Shown: positions 11,073 through 23,120, counted from the first letter of the stretch. The stretch is 64,000 nucleotides of DNA from Juglans regia (GCF_001411555.2 NC_049912.1:15509145-15573144), one strand, 5' to 3'. Numbers and translations are program-made. Notes: generated from the sequence alone by a model not told the origin.

Positions 11073-11237
11073 TTCGGAGTCAGAGTCGGAGCTCCTTCGA
11101 GCTCCGACTCCGACTCCAACTCCGAAAAATAATTCGGAGTTACTCCGAATTCTGACTCCGAATTCCGACAACTCCGACTCCGTCGGAGTCGGCATCGGAG
11201 CGGAGGTCGGACGGAGTCGGAATTCTGCACACCCCTA
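11073..11237. repeat. hAT right subterminal GGAGTC/GACTCC repeats and terminus
   Basis: Many interspersed copies of cggagt, gactccg and gagctccgac in both orientations, ending in gcacacccctag. Clustered short motifs in subterminal regions are the usual binding sites of hAT transposases such as Ac. Similar motifs are at 6888-6920 on the left end and at 17755-17905 in a remnant. Confidence 0.8.
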
Positions 11238-11246
11238 GTTTACCCT

Positions 11247-12847
11247 GTGCGGCGCATGTCTTTGTGGGCAGTTATGAGCGGCCCTCCGGTGGCCTCTGAT
11301 ACCATCGGAATGGACAAGAATTCGGCAGGGCCCCCTTTGGTGGGGCTGGAGCATTCAGCCAGTAATGAGAATAGTGATCAGCGCACATTTGTGGAGGCGT
11401 TGCAGCGATCTATCCCTCCTCCAAAATTTAAGCTTTCAGTCTGGCATCCTGAGGTAATTAGTGGTGAACTTGGATTTATTTTCTCAGATATTGAGATGGA
11501 AAAGGCAGCCGAAGATTTAAAATTTGCTTTAGTTCTTAAGTTTTTGTCCTCCAGACCTTCCATTGATGTTCTACGGAAACATATTATCAAATCTTGGGGG
11601 TTTGTGAGGTGCCGATGATTAGTTTTATGGATGACTTTCACGTCCTTTTACACCTTGCGAATGAGAAAGATTATTTCCATGGATGGGCACGTGAAGGCAG
11701 GGTGGTGGCAGGCATTCCGTTTCATTTGTTCAATTGGTCGATGGGGTTTGATTTGAAAAAAGAACCATCCATTGCTCCTCAATGGATTTTTTTGCCCGGT
11801 CTCCCTTTGCATCTGTACAGGTTGGATTGCCTCTAGAGTTTTGCTACACGTTTCGGTAAGTTTTTGGGAATGGATAATGCGACCGTATATAGAACACAAG
11901 CCACAAAGGCACGGTTGTGTGTTGCAGTCAATCTTAGAGACAAACCGATAAAAGGCTTTCCTGTGATGGTTGGAACGCACCAGATATGGCAGTCGGTGGT
12001 TTATGAGAAGCTAGGTTTTTATTGCAACAAGTGATTTAGGCAAGGTCATATTGAGATGGCTTGCAGAATGGTTCAACTTGTAAATCGTGGTAATGACAGG
12101 AAAAAGCATGGAAAAGTGGATGGGCACAAGGAAGATGCTAAAGCTTGGAAGGAAGTGGGTCGGAAGAATCATGTAGTTGTGATAAACCATGAGGAAGGCA
12201 TTGTGAAATTAAATATTGAGACAAACCCAGGGTCTATGAACCAAGCCGAATCTAGTAATGCAGGGGAAAAAGTAGAGGAGTGTGGAAAATAAATTATGAA
12301 TGTGAACCAACCGATTCTGATGGCTAGTAGAGAATGGGGGGAGTGTGTTAGTGGGAAGGGGGGCTCATCTCCTCCTGTCCCAGGTTTCCCTGATGAGAAA
12401 AATCCAGCATCTGAAACGATGAAGCTAAGTTTCGAAGTGTTAGGTGCCCAGTACGAGTCAGTTATTCAAACTCCTGTGGAGGAAACTGTGGTTGGTAATT
12501 TACTTTCGGAGGTTCATGCTGTTACACAAGTGGATACTGGACAGAAATTGCCTGATATTAGCGCCCAAGATAGTGACGATGATTGCTAGGAAGTTTGGTG
12601 CGATAGTGTTCCGCAGGTGCAAGTTGATACTGAAAAGTTGCAGGAGGATTTGGAGAATTCTCGTAAGCAGGTTTGCCAGGGGGAGAGGGCTCAATTTTAT
12701 GATTCTGATAATGAAGAGGGTGCTCTTCCTATTATGATGGGAAAAGAAAAAATTTATGATTCGGACGTGGACCATATTACTGAAAATGGTAAATCAAATC
12801 TGAAGGAGGATAAGACTTTGAGGAAATCACAACGGGTTCACACCTGA
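11247..12847 (+). pseudogene. LINE ORF1 (DUF4283/zinc-knuckle, gag-like)
   Basis: Nucleic-acid-binding ORF1 of a plant L1 element, expected to coat the LINE RNA. The first frame (11247-11618) begins with a low-complexity N-terminus and then enters the DUF4283 region (DIEMEKAAEDLKFALVLKFL), which continues in a shifted frame at 11594-11836 (ISFMDDFHVLLHLANEKDYF, WSMGFDLKKEPSIAPQWIFL). The zinc knuckle (YEKLGFYCNK...FRQGH) has its second Cys replaced by TGA at 12032-12034. An acidic, variable tail follows to 12847 with further stops. At least two frameshifts and several nonsense codons make it non-functional. Confidence 0.8.
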
Positions 12848-12876
12848 TCCCAAAAGCTGAACTTAAGACTGATACA

Positions 12877-15800
12877 ATTTTTTTCTGGAATATTAGAGGG
12901 CTGGGCAGTGGAATAATCCATACATTTTTGAAGTTGTGCTTTGTACGTCCCACACCGTGTCTGGTTGGTTTAAATGGGATGCTCACCGTGTTATAGTTAC
13001 TTTTGTCTATGCTAAGTGCTCATATGTTGATAGAAGGGAACTTTGGCATGACTTAGAAGAGAGGACCCATATGGATCAACCATGGTTAGTTTTGGATGAT
13101 TCTAATGTTATTCGTAGGGATTCATAAAGAGTTGGTGGGAATCCTCGACCTCTTATTTCGATGTTAGAGTTTAATGATTGTATAGATCGTTGTGGTCTTT
13201 TGGAGTTATCTAGTTCTGGCCAGAACATGTCCTGGTGTAATGGGCATGGGGGAGTGTCCAGAAGTTGGGCAAAACTAGATAGAGTGCTCATGAATAATGT
13301 TTTCTCCAGCCTTTTTCCTTCTGTTTACTTCAATTATTTGAGCCAAAAATCTTTTGATCATTGTCTGATGGTAGTGTTTTCGGACCATCTTGCTACTTCC
13401 TATGGTCCTTCTCCGTTTCTTTTTCTGAATATGTAGTGTTTACATGATGGGTTTTTAATGTGTGTGAAGGAAGCTTGGAATAAACAGGATGCGGCGTTTG
13501 GCTTCATAAGCTCTTTATTCGTCTGAAAAGAACCAAGCTAGCGCTTCATGCATGGAATAAAAATGTATTTGGTAAGGTGGATGTCAATATTCGTGCGTTG
13601 GAGGAGAGGTTAGATTTTCTAGAAAACCAACTTCAATCTAATTTTCATGAGGAGCTTGAGGATGATTTTGTGGCTACTAAGACCGAGATTGAATTATGGG
13701 ATAAAAGGGAAGCTTCTCGTCTAGGCCAAATTGCTAGACAAAAATGGTTGACGGAGGGAGATCAAAACTTGAAATTTTTTCATTCGATTATTAACCAGAG
13801 GTGCACTAAGGGACATATTAATAAAATGGTCCTTGTAGATGGGAGAGTTTTGAATATTGCTGAAGAGGTTCATGAGGAGGCTGCGGTTTTTTTTCGTAAT
13901 TCCTTTCCAATGCTTCTACGGTGGAAGATTGCGATTTGTCGATGATTATTGAGAAGAAAATTTCTGATGAAGAGAATCGTTGGTTATGCGCGACACCTTC
14001 TAAATTGGAAGTGAAGCAAGCTGTTTTCTCTATCCCAAAGAATAGTAGTCTGGGGCCTGATGGTTTTGGATCGGGTTTTTATATGTCTTGTCGGGATATC
14101 ATCAAAGAGGATGTGGTAGAGGCTGCTAGAGATTTTTTCAGGGGTGCTCCATTATCCAGGTTTTACTCCTCCTCTTTTATTGTTCTTATTCTGAAAGTGC
14201 CTGAACCTTCCAGTTTTGAGAAATTCCGTCCTATTAGTTTGTGCTCTATGGCTTATAAAAAATTTTCGAATATTATTGTGAATCGTCTTAACTCTATTCT
14301 TGATAGTTTGGTCTCTCATGAACAAGGTACGTTTATTCCTGGACGTAGTATTTTTTAGAACATTACTCTTGCCCAGGAGATGGTTTAGTCGCTACATAAA
14401 AAACTATTGGTGGTAATGTTTTGATAAAACTTGATATGGCCAAGGCGTATGATAAGGTGAATTGAGATTTTTTAATGTGTGTGATCCAAGCTTTTGGTTT
14501 CTCTGAAGATGTTTGCCAAATTATTGCTAATTGTGTGCAGTCTCAGTGGTTTTCTATTATGATGAATGGTACCTTTCATGGTTATTTTCAGTCTGCTAGG
14601 GGACTTCATCAAGGGGATCATCTTTCTCCTTATCTTTTAATCCTCATGGAAGAAGTGTTGACGAGGCTTCTCAGAAAAAATTTCGAGGAAGGTCGGATTG
14701 GCAAATTTAGTCATCCTATTAGTGCTCCTTTGGTTTCTCACTTACTTTATGTTGATGACATCCTTATTTTTGCTAATGAGGGTAAGAGGTCTATTAAAAA
14801 TTTGATGCATACTCTTGATATTTATCAGAAGTGGTCCAGTCAACAAATTAGCAAGGACAAATCTGCTCTTTTCCCCTCTAAATTGATCTGAACATCAAGG
14901 AAGAGGAGCTTGTTGAGTCTTATGGGCTTTAAGGAATGTAAGTTTCCTGTTACCTATTTGGGTGTGCTGTTGGTTTCTGGTAGATTGACAACCCAGGTTT
15001 TTGAACCGCTCATTGATAAAGTCAGGAAAAAAGTTTTTGGTTGGAAGTTTAAACTATTATTGCCGGATGGTAGATTGATTTTAGTCAAGCTTGTTTTAAA
15101 TAGTATGCCTATCCACTTATTGTCTGTGATGAGTGTGCCTTCCATATCATTGTCTCGTATTCAAGCTTTGTTAGCTAATTTTCTTTGGGGAGAGACTTAT
15201 GGTAAAAGAAAATATCACTGGAGGTCATGGAGTAATATTTGTTTGCCTACTATAGAAGGAGGGTTGGGTGTGAGAGACCTTAAAGAGGTTCAAAAATCAC
15301 TTCATATGAAGTTTGCCTTTCGTATTTTGTCTTCCAACAATCTTTGGTCTGATTTTTTTTGTGCTAAATACCTTCGTCATGGCCATTTTTCTACTTACAA
15401 GGCGAGACCGACTAATTCCAGATTCTGGAAATCGATTTTAAAGATGCTCCTAGAAGTTATGGATAATGTGAATGTCCTGGTGCGTGGTGGTAATGCTTCG
15501 TTTTGGTTTGATAGATGGTTGGCTTCGGGTCCCCTTTCGATACGGGTTGAAGTGTTATTAATAATAGATTGTGTATTCAAGATTGTTGGTCCAATAATTT
15601 TTAGGATGAGGACATTCTTAGAGAGCTGGTTAGTGAGAAGGTTGTTGAGGAAATTTTATAGATGCCTATTAATGGTACCAATGGTCCGGATTTGTTTGTG
15701 TGGAAACCTTCCACTGATGGCAGTTTCTCTACTTGTACAACTTAGGAGGTGGTGAGAAAAAGAGGTCAGGAATTACCATGGCATGATTGGTTCTGGCACC

Positions 15801-16783
15801 AGTTTCTTCCTAAACGAATTTCTATATGCTTGTGGAAAATTTGGATGGATTGTTTGCCAGTGGATGTTCGGGTTCAGGGTAAAGGTGTGTCTCTTGCCTC
15901 TGCATGTGATTGTTGTGATTGAAGGTGTATGAAAGATATCAACCATATTTTTTCTATGGGGGCTATGGCTCTTGAGGTCTGGTTTTAAGCCAGTATTGCT
16001 TTGGGTATCCCTTGTAGGCGCAGTTTACCGTGGAAAAATAGTGTAGCTGCCTAGTTTTCTTATGCAAAAAAATCATGTTTTAAAGGTACTCTTGTAGGTT
16101 TAATTCCTTGTATCTTCAGTTGGTTCCATTGGAAGAGAAGATGTTAGGCTAGAATGGATGGGAAGTATGATTCGGCTATGATTGTTTGAAGAAGTGTTCA
16201 GGTGTGGATCAAATCTTTGGCGAATAATATCAACTCAGTTAGTAATTTATCCATGCATGACTTGAAGATTTTGGAAGAATTTAATTTAGAGAGGCCTCAC
16301 ACTTCTATGAGACCTGGTAAACTTGTTAAATGGTCTAGGCCTCCTACGGGATGGGTGAAGCATAATTACGACGGGAGTTGCTGAGGAAATCTTGGTAATT
16401 TGGGAGGGGATGGCATTATTAGAGATTGGAATGGTTTGGTTAAAGGGGCTTTTTTCTACTCATTATGGGGTGGGTACGAATAATGGCGCCGAAGTGAAAG
16501 CAATTCTGGATGGCATTAGACTGTGCAAACGGCTCCATATGGTCAATGTGATTACTGAAAGTGATTCACAAATTGTTGTTGATTGGCTTTGTAATGGAAA
16601 ATGCTCTTTGTGGTATCTTTGGGATTTTTGGGAGGTTTTGTTAAGGAGCTTGAGGGAATAAATTTTGTAGTGGCTCATCAATTTCGAGAAGGTAACAGTG
16701 CAGCGGATTTTCTTGCTAGAGAAGGTGAAATGGGAACGAATGTGCGGCTGGCTTTTTTAGGCATTCCGTATTTTCTTCGTTAG
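12877..16783 (+). pseudogene. LINE ORF2 (endonuclease, reverse transcriptase, RNase H)
   Basis: ORF2 polyprotein of an L1-type element, broken into many frames. Order: start of the endonuclease/exonuclease/phosphatase domain (FFWNIRGLGS, 12883-12912), an apparent internal deletion near 12935, then endonuclease C-terminal half (VLDDSNV where GDFNV is usual; FDHCLMVV where SDHCPMV is usual), then reverse transcriptase 13577-14891 (SLGPDGFGSGF, FRPISLC, LDMAKAYDKV, and an intact YVDD at 14748-14759), thumb and zf-RVT-like region to about 15960, and a decayed RNase H (WVKHNYDGSC...; HQFREGNSAADFLAREG) to 16783. Stops within RT and a changed endonuclease active site make it inactive; it is recognisable because the RT core is well preserved. 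Confidence 0.86.
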
Positions 16784-17115
16784 TCTGCATTCCATGTTTG
16801 TTTTGTTTTTCTGGTTTTTTGTTTTTCTTTTTTTTTCTTTTGCTAGGTTTGTTTAGATGTTTTATGTCTCGGTATAGGCCTGTTAGTTTTTTTTCATGTT
16901 TAATTATAGGCTTGTTTAGATTGTTTATCTTTTTTGTTTCTTTTGTTTCGGTTTTTGGTTGGTCTGTATTTGCGAGGTTTTTGTTTTTATTTTCTTATCT
17001 ATAAACTCCCCTATACTTGACTTGTAACCACTGTATTCCTCCGCCATAAGTGAGGGTTTATTAATAAACTTGGGACGGGGCCACTACCATATGACTACTA
17101 GCTCTTTGGTTAAAA
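16784..17115 (+). other. LINE 3' UTR and tail
   Basis: T-rich non-coding sequence after the RNase H domain. The T-rich frame at 16798-17004 is low complexity, not a gene. It ends in a short A/T-rich tail at 17108-17125, consistent with target-primed insertion, followed by AT-rich sequence. Confidence 0.55.
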
Positions 17116-17521
17116 TAATAATAATATACAATATAGTGATATATTATAGTATATTATAATATATAGTGATATAGTATTAGTATAACTATTAATACAATAG
17201 ACTATAGTGATATAAGATTTTAAAATTTAATATTATATTAATTAATAATTTATCATATAATATAAAACTATTTTATATATAATTATATGTTATATATAAA
17301 AATTATATACATTATAAAAATTTATAATATATATATATGAACCGGTCCAATTTGGTCTGATCCGGTTTTAAAAAAAGAAAAATCGGAACCGAACCGATTT
17401 TGACCGGTTTTAAGAAAAATAAAACCGGTACTGGACTAAACCAAACATGATACCAGACCAAACCCACTGATTCAGTCTGGTCCGGTTTATTGGTTCACCC
17501 TTTTTTTTTTTACAACCCTAG
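17116..17521. mobile_element. AT-rich sequence and CCGGTTT-rich hAT-like remnant
   Basis: 17116-17340 is almost pure A/T with tatagtgatata-like repeats. 17340-17505 has many ccggt/accgg words in both orientations (gaaccggtccaatttgg, accggttttaagaa, ggtccggtttattgg), a composition typical of non-autonomous plant hAT subterminal regions. It ends in tacaaccctagg, the complement of a TAGGGTTGTA terminus. The left end is not defined. Confidence 0.5.
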
Positions 17522-17925
17522 GCATAACAGCAACAGGAAGAAGTGGGGCTGACGGGCAGAGAGATACAGCGAGAGAGAGGAAATGATTCGGGAAAGGAAA
17601 GAGTGAGGGGGGAAGGGGGGGTTTGGACCCCAATTTGCAGAAAACGACGTTGTTCCACTTGAAATGAAACAACATTGTTTCACACTTGATGGTTTCAAAA
17701 TATCATGTGTAAAACGACGTCGTTTTACATCTGATTTTTTAAAAAAAATAGTTGGAGTTTGGAGTCGGAGGTCGGAGCCCATATAGGCTCTGACTCTAAC
17801 TCCGACATTAAAATTTAGAGTACCTCCAACTCCGACTTCGAATTTCAATTTCTCTGACTCCGTCAGAGTTGGAGTCGGAGCTGGCGTCGGCCGGAGTCAA
17901 AGTCGGCAGAGGATTTGCAAAGCCT
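17522..17925 (-). mobile_element. remnant of the same hAT family (terminal part)
   Basis: This 0.4 kb recapitulates the right end of hAT copy 2: a purine-rich stretch (17565-17625), a palindrome with the same core (tgtaaaacgac/gtcgttttaca, 17708-17729), and a GGAGTC/GACTCC subterminal zone whose order of motifs parallels 11073-11225. It lacks a transposase and its outer terminus is degenerate (tttgcaaag in place of gcacaccc). It is best read as a non-autonomous or truncated relative. Confidence 0.7.
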
Positions 17926-17987
17926 TTCTTACAATGCTAAAATCATCTCCTATGTCTCGGGTACCATTTTACATAATTTATAAGCGC

Positions 17988-17999
17988 GCTCTGATACCA
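17988..17999 (-). other. primer-binding site (initiator tRNA-Met type), minus strand
   Basis: On the minus strand this reads TGGTATCAGAGC, the sequence complementary to the 3' end of plant initiator tRNA-Met and the usual PBS of many gypsy and copia elements. It follows directly on an LTR-like region located at higher coordinates, so the element would read leftward. Its internal region is lost within about 60 bp, where the hAT remnant begins. Confidence 0.65.
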
Positions 18000-18001
18000 A
18001 G

Positions 18002-20390
18002 CTATGGTGCCCTGTCCCTTGTGTAAGGTCCTGGCGAGGTTGCCAAGGGTGCTAGCCAAGCGGTCAACACCCAGGGTTCGTTCAGGTTAGGTGTGCCTCA
18101 TTCAGGTAAAAGTGCATGTGTTTGATATAGGTATGAAATCGCAGCGAAACAACATAGGTTTAGTCAGTAAACTAGACCTTATAGTGCTAGAAGTCTAAAA
18201 TACAATCTTAGAAATGATTAATTACATTCCTCATTAGTATTAACATAGACTTACATACAACCCAAGTAGTATGTTTATCGCCTAATGGGTGGCAAACCGG
18301 AATACAGTTGGTTGCCCCTTAGAAAATACTAAATACAACTCAAAATGAATCATGGCTCCTACGAGAGAGACAACCCTTTGTCTTCATGGCTCGGGCGATA
18401 TTGGTTCTTCTTCCTCGAGCATTACTTCTGATTCTAACTCTGCATCAAAGTCTATGATTACGAGAATGAAACCATATGTAAGTTAGGCAGCCATGACAAA
18501 AACTGCTAATGAAAAATAATGCTACTAAAGATGTAATGACCATTTCATGTAAAAAATGAAAGGACACATATATGCATGCTTTTGTGAGGAATTACCCTCT
18601 AAGACATAGACATATAGTTTCGTGAAGCATGCTGATGAGTAACCCTCTTAGTGAAACATATATATATATATATATAATGGCGAGGAATCACCCTTCGCTC
18701 TAGTAGTTCAAATCCATAACATCATATTGATGCCAAATCATCATCACACAGATGCTTATCACATAGATATTTTTCACATAGACATTCATCACATAGACAT
18801 TTGTCGCCGAATGGGCAAACAAGGAATGAGTCGCTCCAACATCAGACCCAAGAAAATCCCTTCTACCTATTCATCTTGGTGCAAGTTAGCTCGCATGGAT
18901 CTTAACATAGGTCGACTCTCACATTGAGATCACATGTTGTATTGGGGAAACGTCTACCTGGCCAACTAACTCGAAGACATCATCACGTGATACGCTGGAG
19001 GATTCTGCCCTGACTATCAGGTGAGGCCAAGCACAATACTGCCCCACCCTAATCACTCACGAGGAATCCCTCTACCAGTTTGAAGCTCATGGTGATGTCT
19101 CGTAGAATGGTCTGGGTTACTGTGTCCGGTCCCGTGATTATTGACACACGACACACTTACTCACACAGAGATATTGATATTGACATTGGGATCATAGTTC
19201 GGTGAAAATAGCAAACACATTCAAAGTCTCAAAAATACAAAATGAACATAAGATAAATATAATGAACAAAAAAAAATTTATTAATGTTCAGAAAGGGGAA
19301 GGTTACAAAATATGCAGGAAGCCTCTTACATACAACATTCACCCCACATTCTTCAGTATTGTCTTAGAAGTTAACCAACCTCACAACATCGGGTTTGCTA
19401 TTCCATTGTGCCTCTCCTTCCTTGCTTTCTTAGAAGAATCTAGCTCCATGAGATCTTAGGTGTTTAGGATCTCAAAATTGAGATTTTGCCTCATGTCCAA
19501 ATCCCTTTTATAGGGCACGATTCTTAGACATCCTTCTGACATACTTCTGACTCCAGGTATGCTTCGATAGGAGTCTTTTAGCCTCGATTGCCATGCTGTA
19601 GGAAGATAGAGACATGCGACTAGAGCAAGGTTTGCACTTCCCTATGGCCTGCCAACTCCTCAGTCCTTCCTTGAATGAGAGTCCTCCACGTGGCATCGGG
19701 TCATACCTCAGGTATGAATTCAGACGATTCGACTTTTTGAGTCGTACTCCTTTTAGCAGACCCACTTCCGATGTGACCCTTCAGGTACAGTGTGAACTTC
19801 TACATATGACATTACCACTAATCTGAGCATTTTCTGTGTAGTTCTAAAAAGCTCCCAAATCTACTGTAGTTTGGCTTAGACCATTGCTCCCGCCTTAGGA
19901 GGGTAGTTCTTGTCTCGTCAGAGCCACTAGCCTCTTCAGCTCTTCATTCTTGCCATCACGATGGGCGACTTTTCTAGCTCGCCTACCGTAAGGTGAGGCG
20001 CTCATCTCCACTTTGCGCTGGGATGTATCAGCTAGGCCTTCTACAATGTGCTGCTTGCCCACATGTTGGATTAGCTACACTTTGTGACACTCGTAGCTAT
20101 TCTCCTCACCACACCAATGAAGTGTTCCTCATCTTTTTTCTCCACTCAACTTCACTAGTGGTCTATCCCCTTGCACTGGCGGGGACCTCACAGATGGCTT
20201 GGTATTTGGTTGTTTCCCTCGACTGGTTTTCTAGCAACTTGCAGGGTGTATCCCAATTTAATGGTGGTGGTGGTGGTGCAATTTGGGATTTAATCAGTGA
20301 AGTAGAAAACCAAATGAAGCAATAATGAGCAGCAAAGGATGGAAAATAAAGAGAGAGGATGTGAAATGGGTTTGAGGGAGAAGAAGCTGG
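18002..20390 (-). mobile_element. long solo or orphan LTR in minus orientation
   Basis: Non-coding 2.4 kb ending (minus strand) next to a TGGTATCAGAGC primer-binding site. On the minus strand it carries a TATA box in GC-richer context (gccctataaaaggga, 19502-19516), which would put U3 at about 19520-20390 and a long R-U5 leader below it. Length, TATA and PBS suit a gypsy LTR, possibly of the long-LTR Tekay/Del chromovirus type; lineage is inference because no coding sequence remains. Internal ga-ggaat-accct motifs recur at 18590-18700. The upper boundary is uncertain as it meets the Tat element LTR. Confidence 0.5.
19502..19516 (-). promoter_or_regulatory. TATA box of the minus-strand LTR
   Basis: Minus strand reads gccctataaaaggga, a strong plant TATA context. 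It sits within the LTR with transcription expected to begin about 30 bases lower in coordinate. Confidence 0.5.
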
Positions 20391-20394
20391 CATT

Positions 20395-20850
20395 GGTTGA
20401 AAGGAACAAGCCTTCCAGTTAGCCTAATGGGCCAACATCCTAGCCCAGAGGTTATACCTCAATGAAGGGGCCTCAATTTATATTACTACGCGGCTCATAA
20501 ATTGTGGCCATGGGCCCATCTCAGAAGGGAAGGAAGCTAACAAACTTATAGCAGGAAAGACATCACGATAGCAGGAGGGAAATTCGAATAAACTTCTAAT
20601 ACATATTCAAACAAGAGATAAGTGATTACAAGACCTTGGAGGGAACCAGCAAATGCCTTATATATATATATATATATATATCCGTCAACCAGAGTTAATA
20701 GAGGTAAGTGACATTTCCATTCTCATCTACAGTGGTGATTATAGTACTTTCTTTGACTTAGGCATCGGAGGTGCCCAAGGACCTTTGGGCCTATACCATT
20801 GTTCCTGTTTTCAGTTGCCAGTGGTAGGGAATACGGAACACGCCTAAACA
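20395..20850 (+). repeat. 5' LTR of the Tat-type element
   Basis: Defined by its similarity to 24600-24797 and by the PBS that follows. Contains a (TA)n microsatellite at about 20659-20682. The exact first base is uncertain by perhaps 20 bp. Confidence 0.65.
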
Positions 20851-20852
20851 GT

Positions 20853-20868
20853 TGGTGCCAATTGTGGG
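20853..20868 (+). other. primer-binding site of the Tat-type element
   Basis: tggtgccaattgtggg. Tat-lineage elements typically use a tRNA-Arg-like site of the form tggcgccgaccgtggg; the differences here are mainly C-to-T/G-to-A changes at CpG sites, as expected from methylation decay. Confidence 0.6.
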
Positions 20869-20895
20869 ATTTCAACTAAACAACATGGTTTTCAT

Positions 20896-22380
20896 ATGCC
20901 TACCACCACACGATCTCAAGCAATAAGGGATCAGGAAGCCACATCGGCGAACATGGAAAGTAGAATAGTGGAGTTGGAGGACCAGTTGAAAAGAGTAACG
21001 TCAGAGCTAAAGGCTTTACAACTTGAAAATGAGGTTTTTAAACGAAACGATGGAGCTTCAGAAGAGGATGTCGTACCAAGCCAGGTGGGTAGGATGGAAG
21101 CAATGTCGTAGAGCATGGGCAAGCCTCCTCACAGCGAGGAAGAGACAAAGAAAATGCACCATGATTTGCGAAATCTCATGGACAAATACAAGGAGATGGA
21201 GAGAAGAATAGAAGCATCTTCCTCGGTGGACCAGCTGCTAACTAGCACGAACCTACTGTATAGCATAGAAATTATGGCAGTTTCCCTCCCACCAAAGTTC
21301 AAGGTCCCGACGATGGAGATGTACGACGGCACCAAAGATCCCGTTTAGCACTTAAAGACTTTCAAAGCTCACATGACACTTCATGGGTTTCTTGGTGAAA
21401 TTGCATGTCGGGCCTTCTAGTTGACTCTGAAAGGGGCTGCACTGGGATGTTTCGGAGCCTTGCAACCAGGCTCAGTGGATAGTTTTGAAGACTTGGGTTG
21501 GCAGTTCCTGACCCAATTTATGGCAAGTCGAAGGAGAAGGAGATCAGCTGCGTATTTACTAACTGTCAAGCAAAAGGAGGTTGAGAGCTTGAAAGCCTAC
21601 CTCATATGATTTAATAGGGAAAGAATGACAACTGATGACCAAGACGAGAATAACACATTGATGGCTTTGCTAGGAGGGATATGGCCAAGGAGTCCCTTAT
21701 GGCCGAGTTGGCCAGGAAAACTCTAGCCACTTTATGTGAATTTATGGACAAAGCAGACGACCTTGTCAATGCAGAAGATACATTGCGAGCTTTGATGGCA
21801 CCTAGGCGATCCGAGATGGAACAGCTAGAGGATCAGGTGAAGAAGGGAACTTTAAAGAGGGATCGAGAAGGAAGCTCAAAGATGAAGAAAGGTCAACATG
21901 AGGAAAGGCGTGAAACGAACAGGTGGGCAGTTAGCTCGCGAGCTCAATACTCCAGTATGAGTGTTTAGGAGAAAACTCATGAGTCCACCAAAATGGCGAT
22001 CTGGGGCGCCGGTCAGTTATGCGCTTATCATAATACCAGTGGACACCGGACGGAGGATTAACATACATTGAAGCAAAGGACTGAAGAGATGCAGGATAAT
22101 GGGGAGCTCGAAAGATTAGTAGCCCGGACCACCACCCCCCCAAGGCGAGTGGTAGAGCGAAAGCTAGATCCAGATCGAAGGCACCAGTGAAGTGAAAGTC
22201 CAAGGAGAAGAAGGAAGCCACAAGAGGGCCAGTGCTCAAGACAAAATGTGGACCAAAGAAGCCCCCCACCGGGCAAAATTTGCACAATCGTTAGGGGATT
22301 TGCAGGCAGAGGGCTTTCTTCATCGGGGTGAAAAACCTACGCCTGATAAGCCAAGTACAAGGAAGTTTCTAGCGTGGTAA
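20896..22380 (+). pseudogene. Tat-type gag
   Basis: Capsid-precursor region. It starts MPTTTRSQAIRDQE with a predicted coiled coil (MESRIVELEDQLKRVTSELK), then the Retrotrans_gag domain: VPTMEMYDGTKDPV, HLKTFKAHMTLHGF, LTLKGAALGCFGALQPGSV, SFEDLGWQFLTQFMASR. In-frame stops occur near 21108, 21346, 21418 and 21607, and a frameshift at about 21660-21680. A CCHC-like finger (CAYHNTSGHRTED followed by a stop in place of the last Cys) is at about 22020-22065. The many CGA/TGG-type nonsense changes suggest decay by deamination. Confidence 0.8.
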
Positions 22381-22419
22381 GATCGGAGAAACAACCTAGG
22401 TTGCAGTCTGCAACCATGA

Positions 22420-23120
22420 TATCCTTCGACGACGACGACTGCACGGGGGTTTTCTACACGCATGACGATGCCTAGGTAGTCACCATGTTAGTTGCCAACT
22501 ACACCACCCTGAGGATCAGGATAGCCAATGGGAGATCCATGGATATTTTGTTCTGGGATGCGTACAAGAAAATGGGGATTGGACAAGATTGGTTACATTC
22601 GGCTCCATCGCCCTACCTTTGATGGTAGGATCCAGCCCATGCACTGTGACTATGATGACAAACTTCCTTGTTGTAAGAACTTGATCAGCTTACAACGCCA
22701 TAATTGGCTGCCTAATGCTAAACACAATCAAGGCTATAATATCCACCTATCATTTAAAGATGAAATTTCCCACGAGCAGGCGTTGGTGAAGTATGCAGCG
22801 AGCAGGTGTTAGCTCGGGAGTGTTATGTGCAGGATCTTCGACAAAGAGAAAAGGATGTAAGAATGACCAAGGCCTTGATAAAGAACCAATGCTCTATGGA
22901 TCTCATCCTACCATCCCAGCCTGAGGAAAAGGCACCCGAGGTAGAAACAAGAGATGAAAGTGCATTAAGGCGGGGTGAAACCGATGAACCTCTGGAACTG
23001 GTCACTCTCGACTCAGAACATTCTAAAGATACAATAAGGCTTGGGACTAGGCTAAGAAAGGAGGAAAGGCAGCAGTTGAAAGAACTCCTGGAAGAACATT
23101 TAAGGAAGTATTTTGCATAA
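22420..23120 (+). pseudogene. Tat-type protease and pre-RT linker remnant
   Basis: Begins with ISFDDDDCTGVFYTHDDA and continues VANYTTLRIRIANGRSMDIL, the retropepsin region of Tat elements; the usual active-site Asp of DNGSS is replaced (ANGRS). After a disrupted stretch, 22806-23120 encodes RECYVQDLRQRE and later a TIRLGTRLRKEERQQLKELL block that normally precedes reverse transcriptase. The frame stops at KYFA, right where RT should start. RT, RNase H and integrase are absent, so a large internal deletion is inferred at about 23118. Confidence 0.75.

Larger units (their letters stand above)
6888..11237 (-). mobile_element. hAT transposon copy 2, near complete
   Basis: About 4.35 kb containing, from the right terminus leftward: a CTAGGGGTGTGC end (as read on the minus strand, a typical plant hAT terminus), a GGAGTC/GACTCC-rich subterminal zone, a 50-bp palindrome, a purine-rich leader, a CG-rich tandem array, the transposase ORF and a left subterminal GGAGTC zone starting near 6888. 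The left terminus does not show a clean TAGGGGTG end and no 8-bp target duplication could be paired, so the left end is eroded or my boundary is a few bases off. The right end abuts a LINE. Confidence 0.82.
11238..17115 (+). mobile_element. L1-type non-LTR retrotransposon (LINE), dead but near full length
   Basis: Plus-strand element with ORF1 (DUF4283 plus zinc knuckle) and ORF2 (endonuclease, reverse transcriptase, zf-RVT-like, plant-type RNase H), ending with a 3' UTR and short ttaaaataataataat tail near 17115. Both ORFs contain many frameshifts and stops. The 5' end abuts the right terminus of hAT copy 2, so the hAT may have inserted at or into the LINE 5' UTR. No target duplication was established. 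Confidence 0.85.

Noticed and set aside
16798..17004. 68-codon Phe-rich frame
   Set aside because: T-rich LINE 3' UTR; low complexity.
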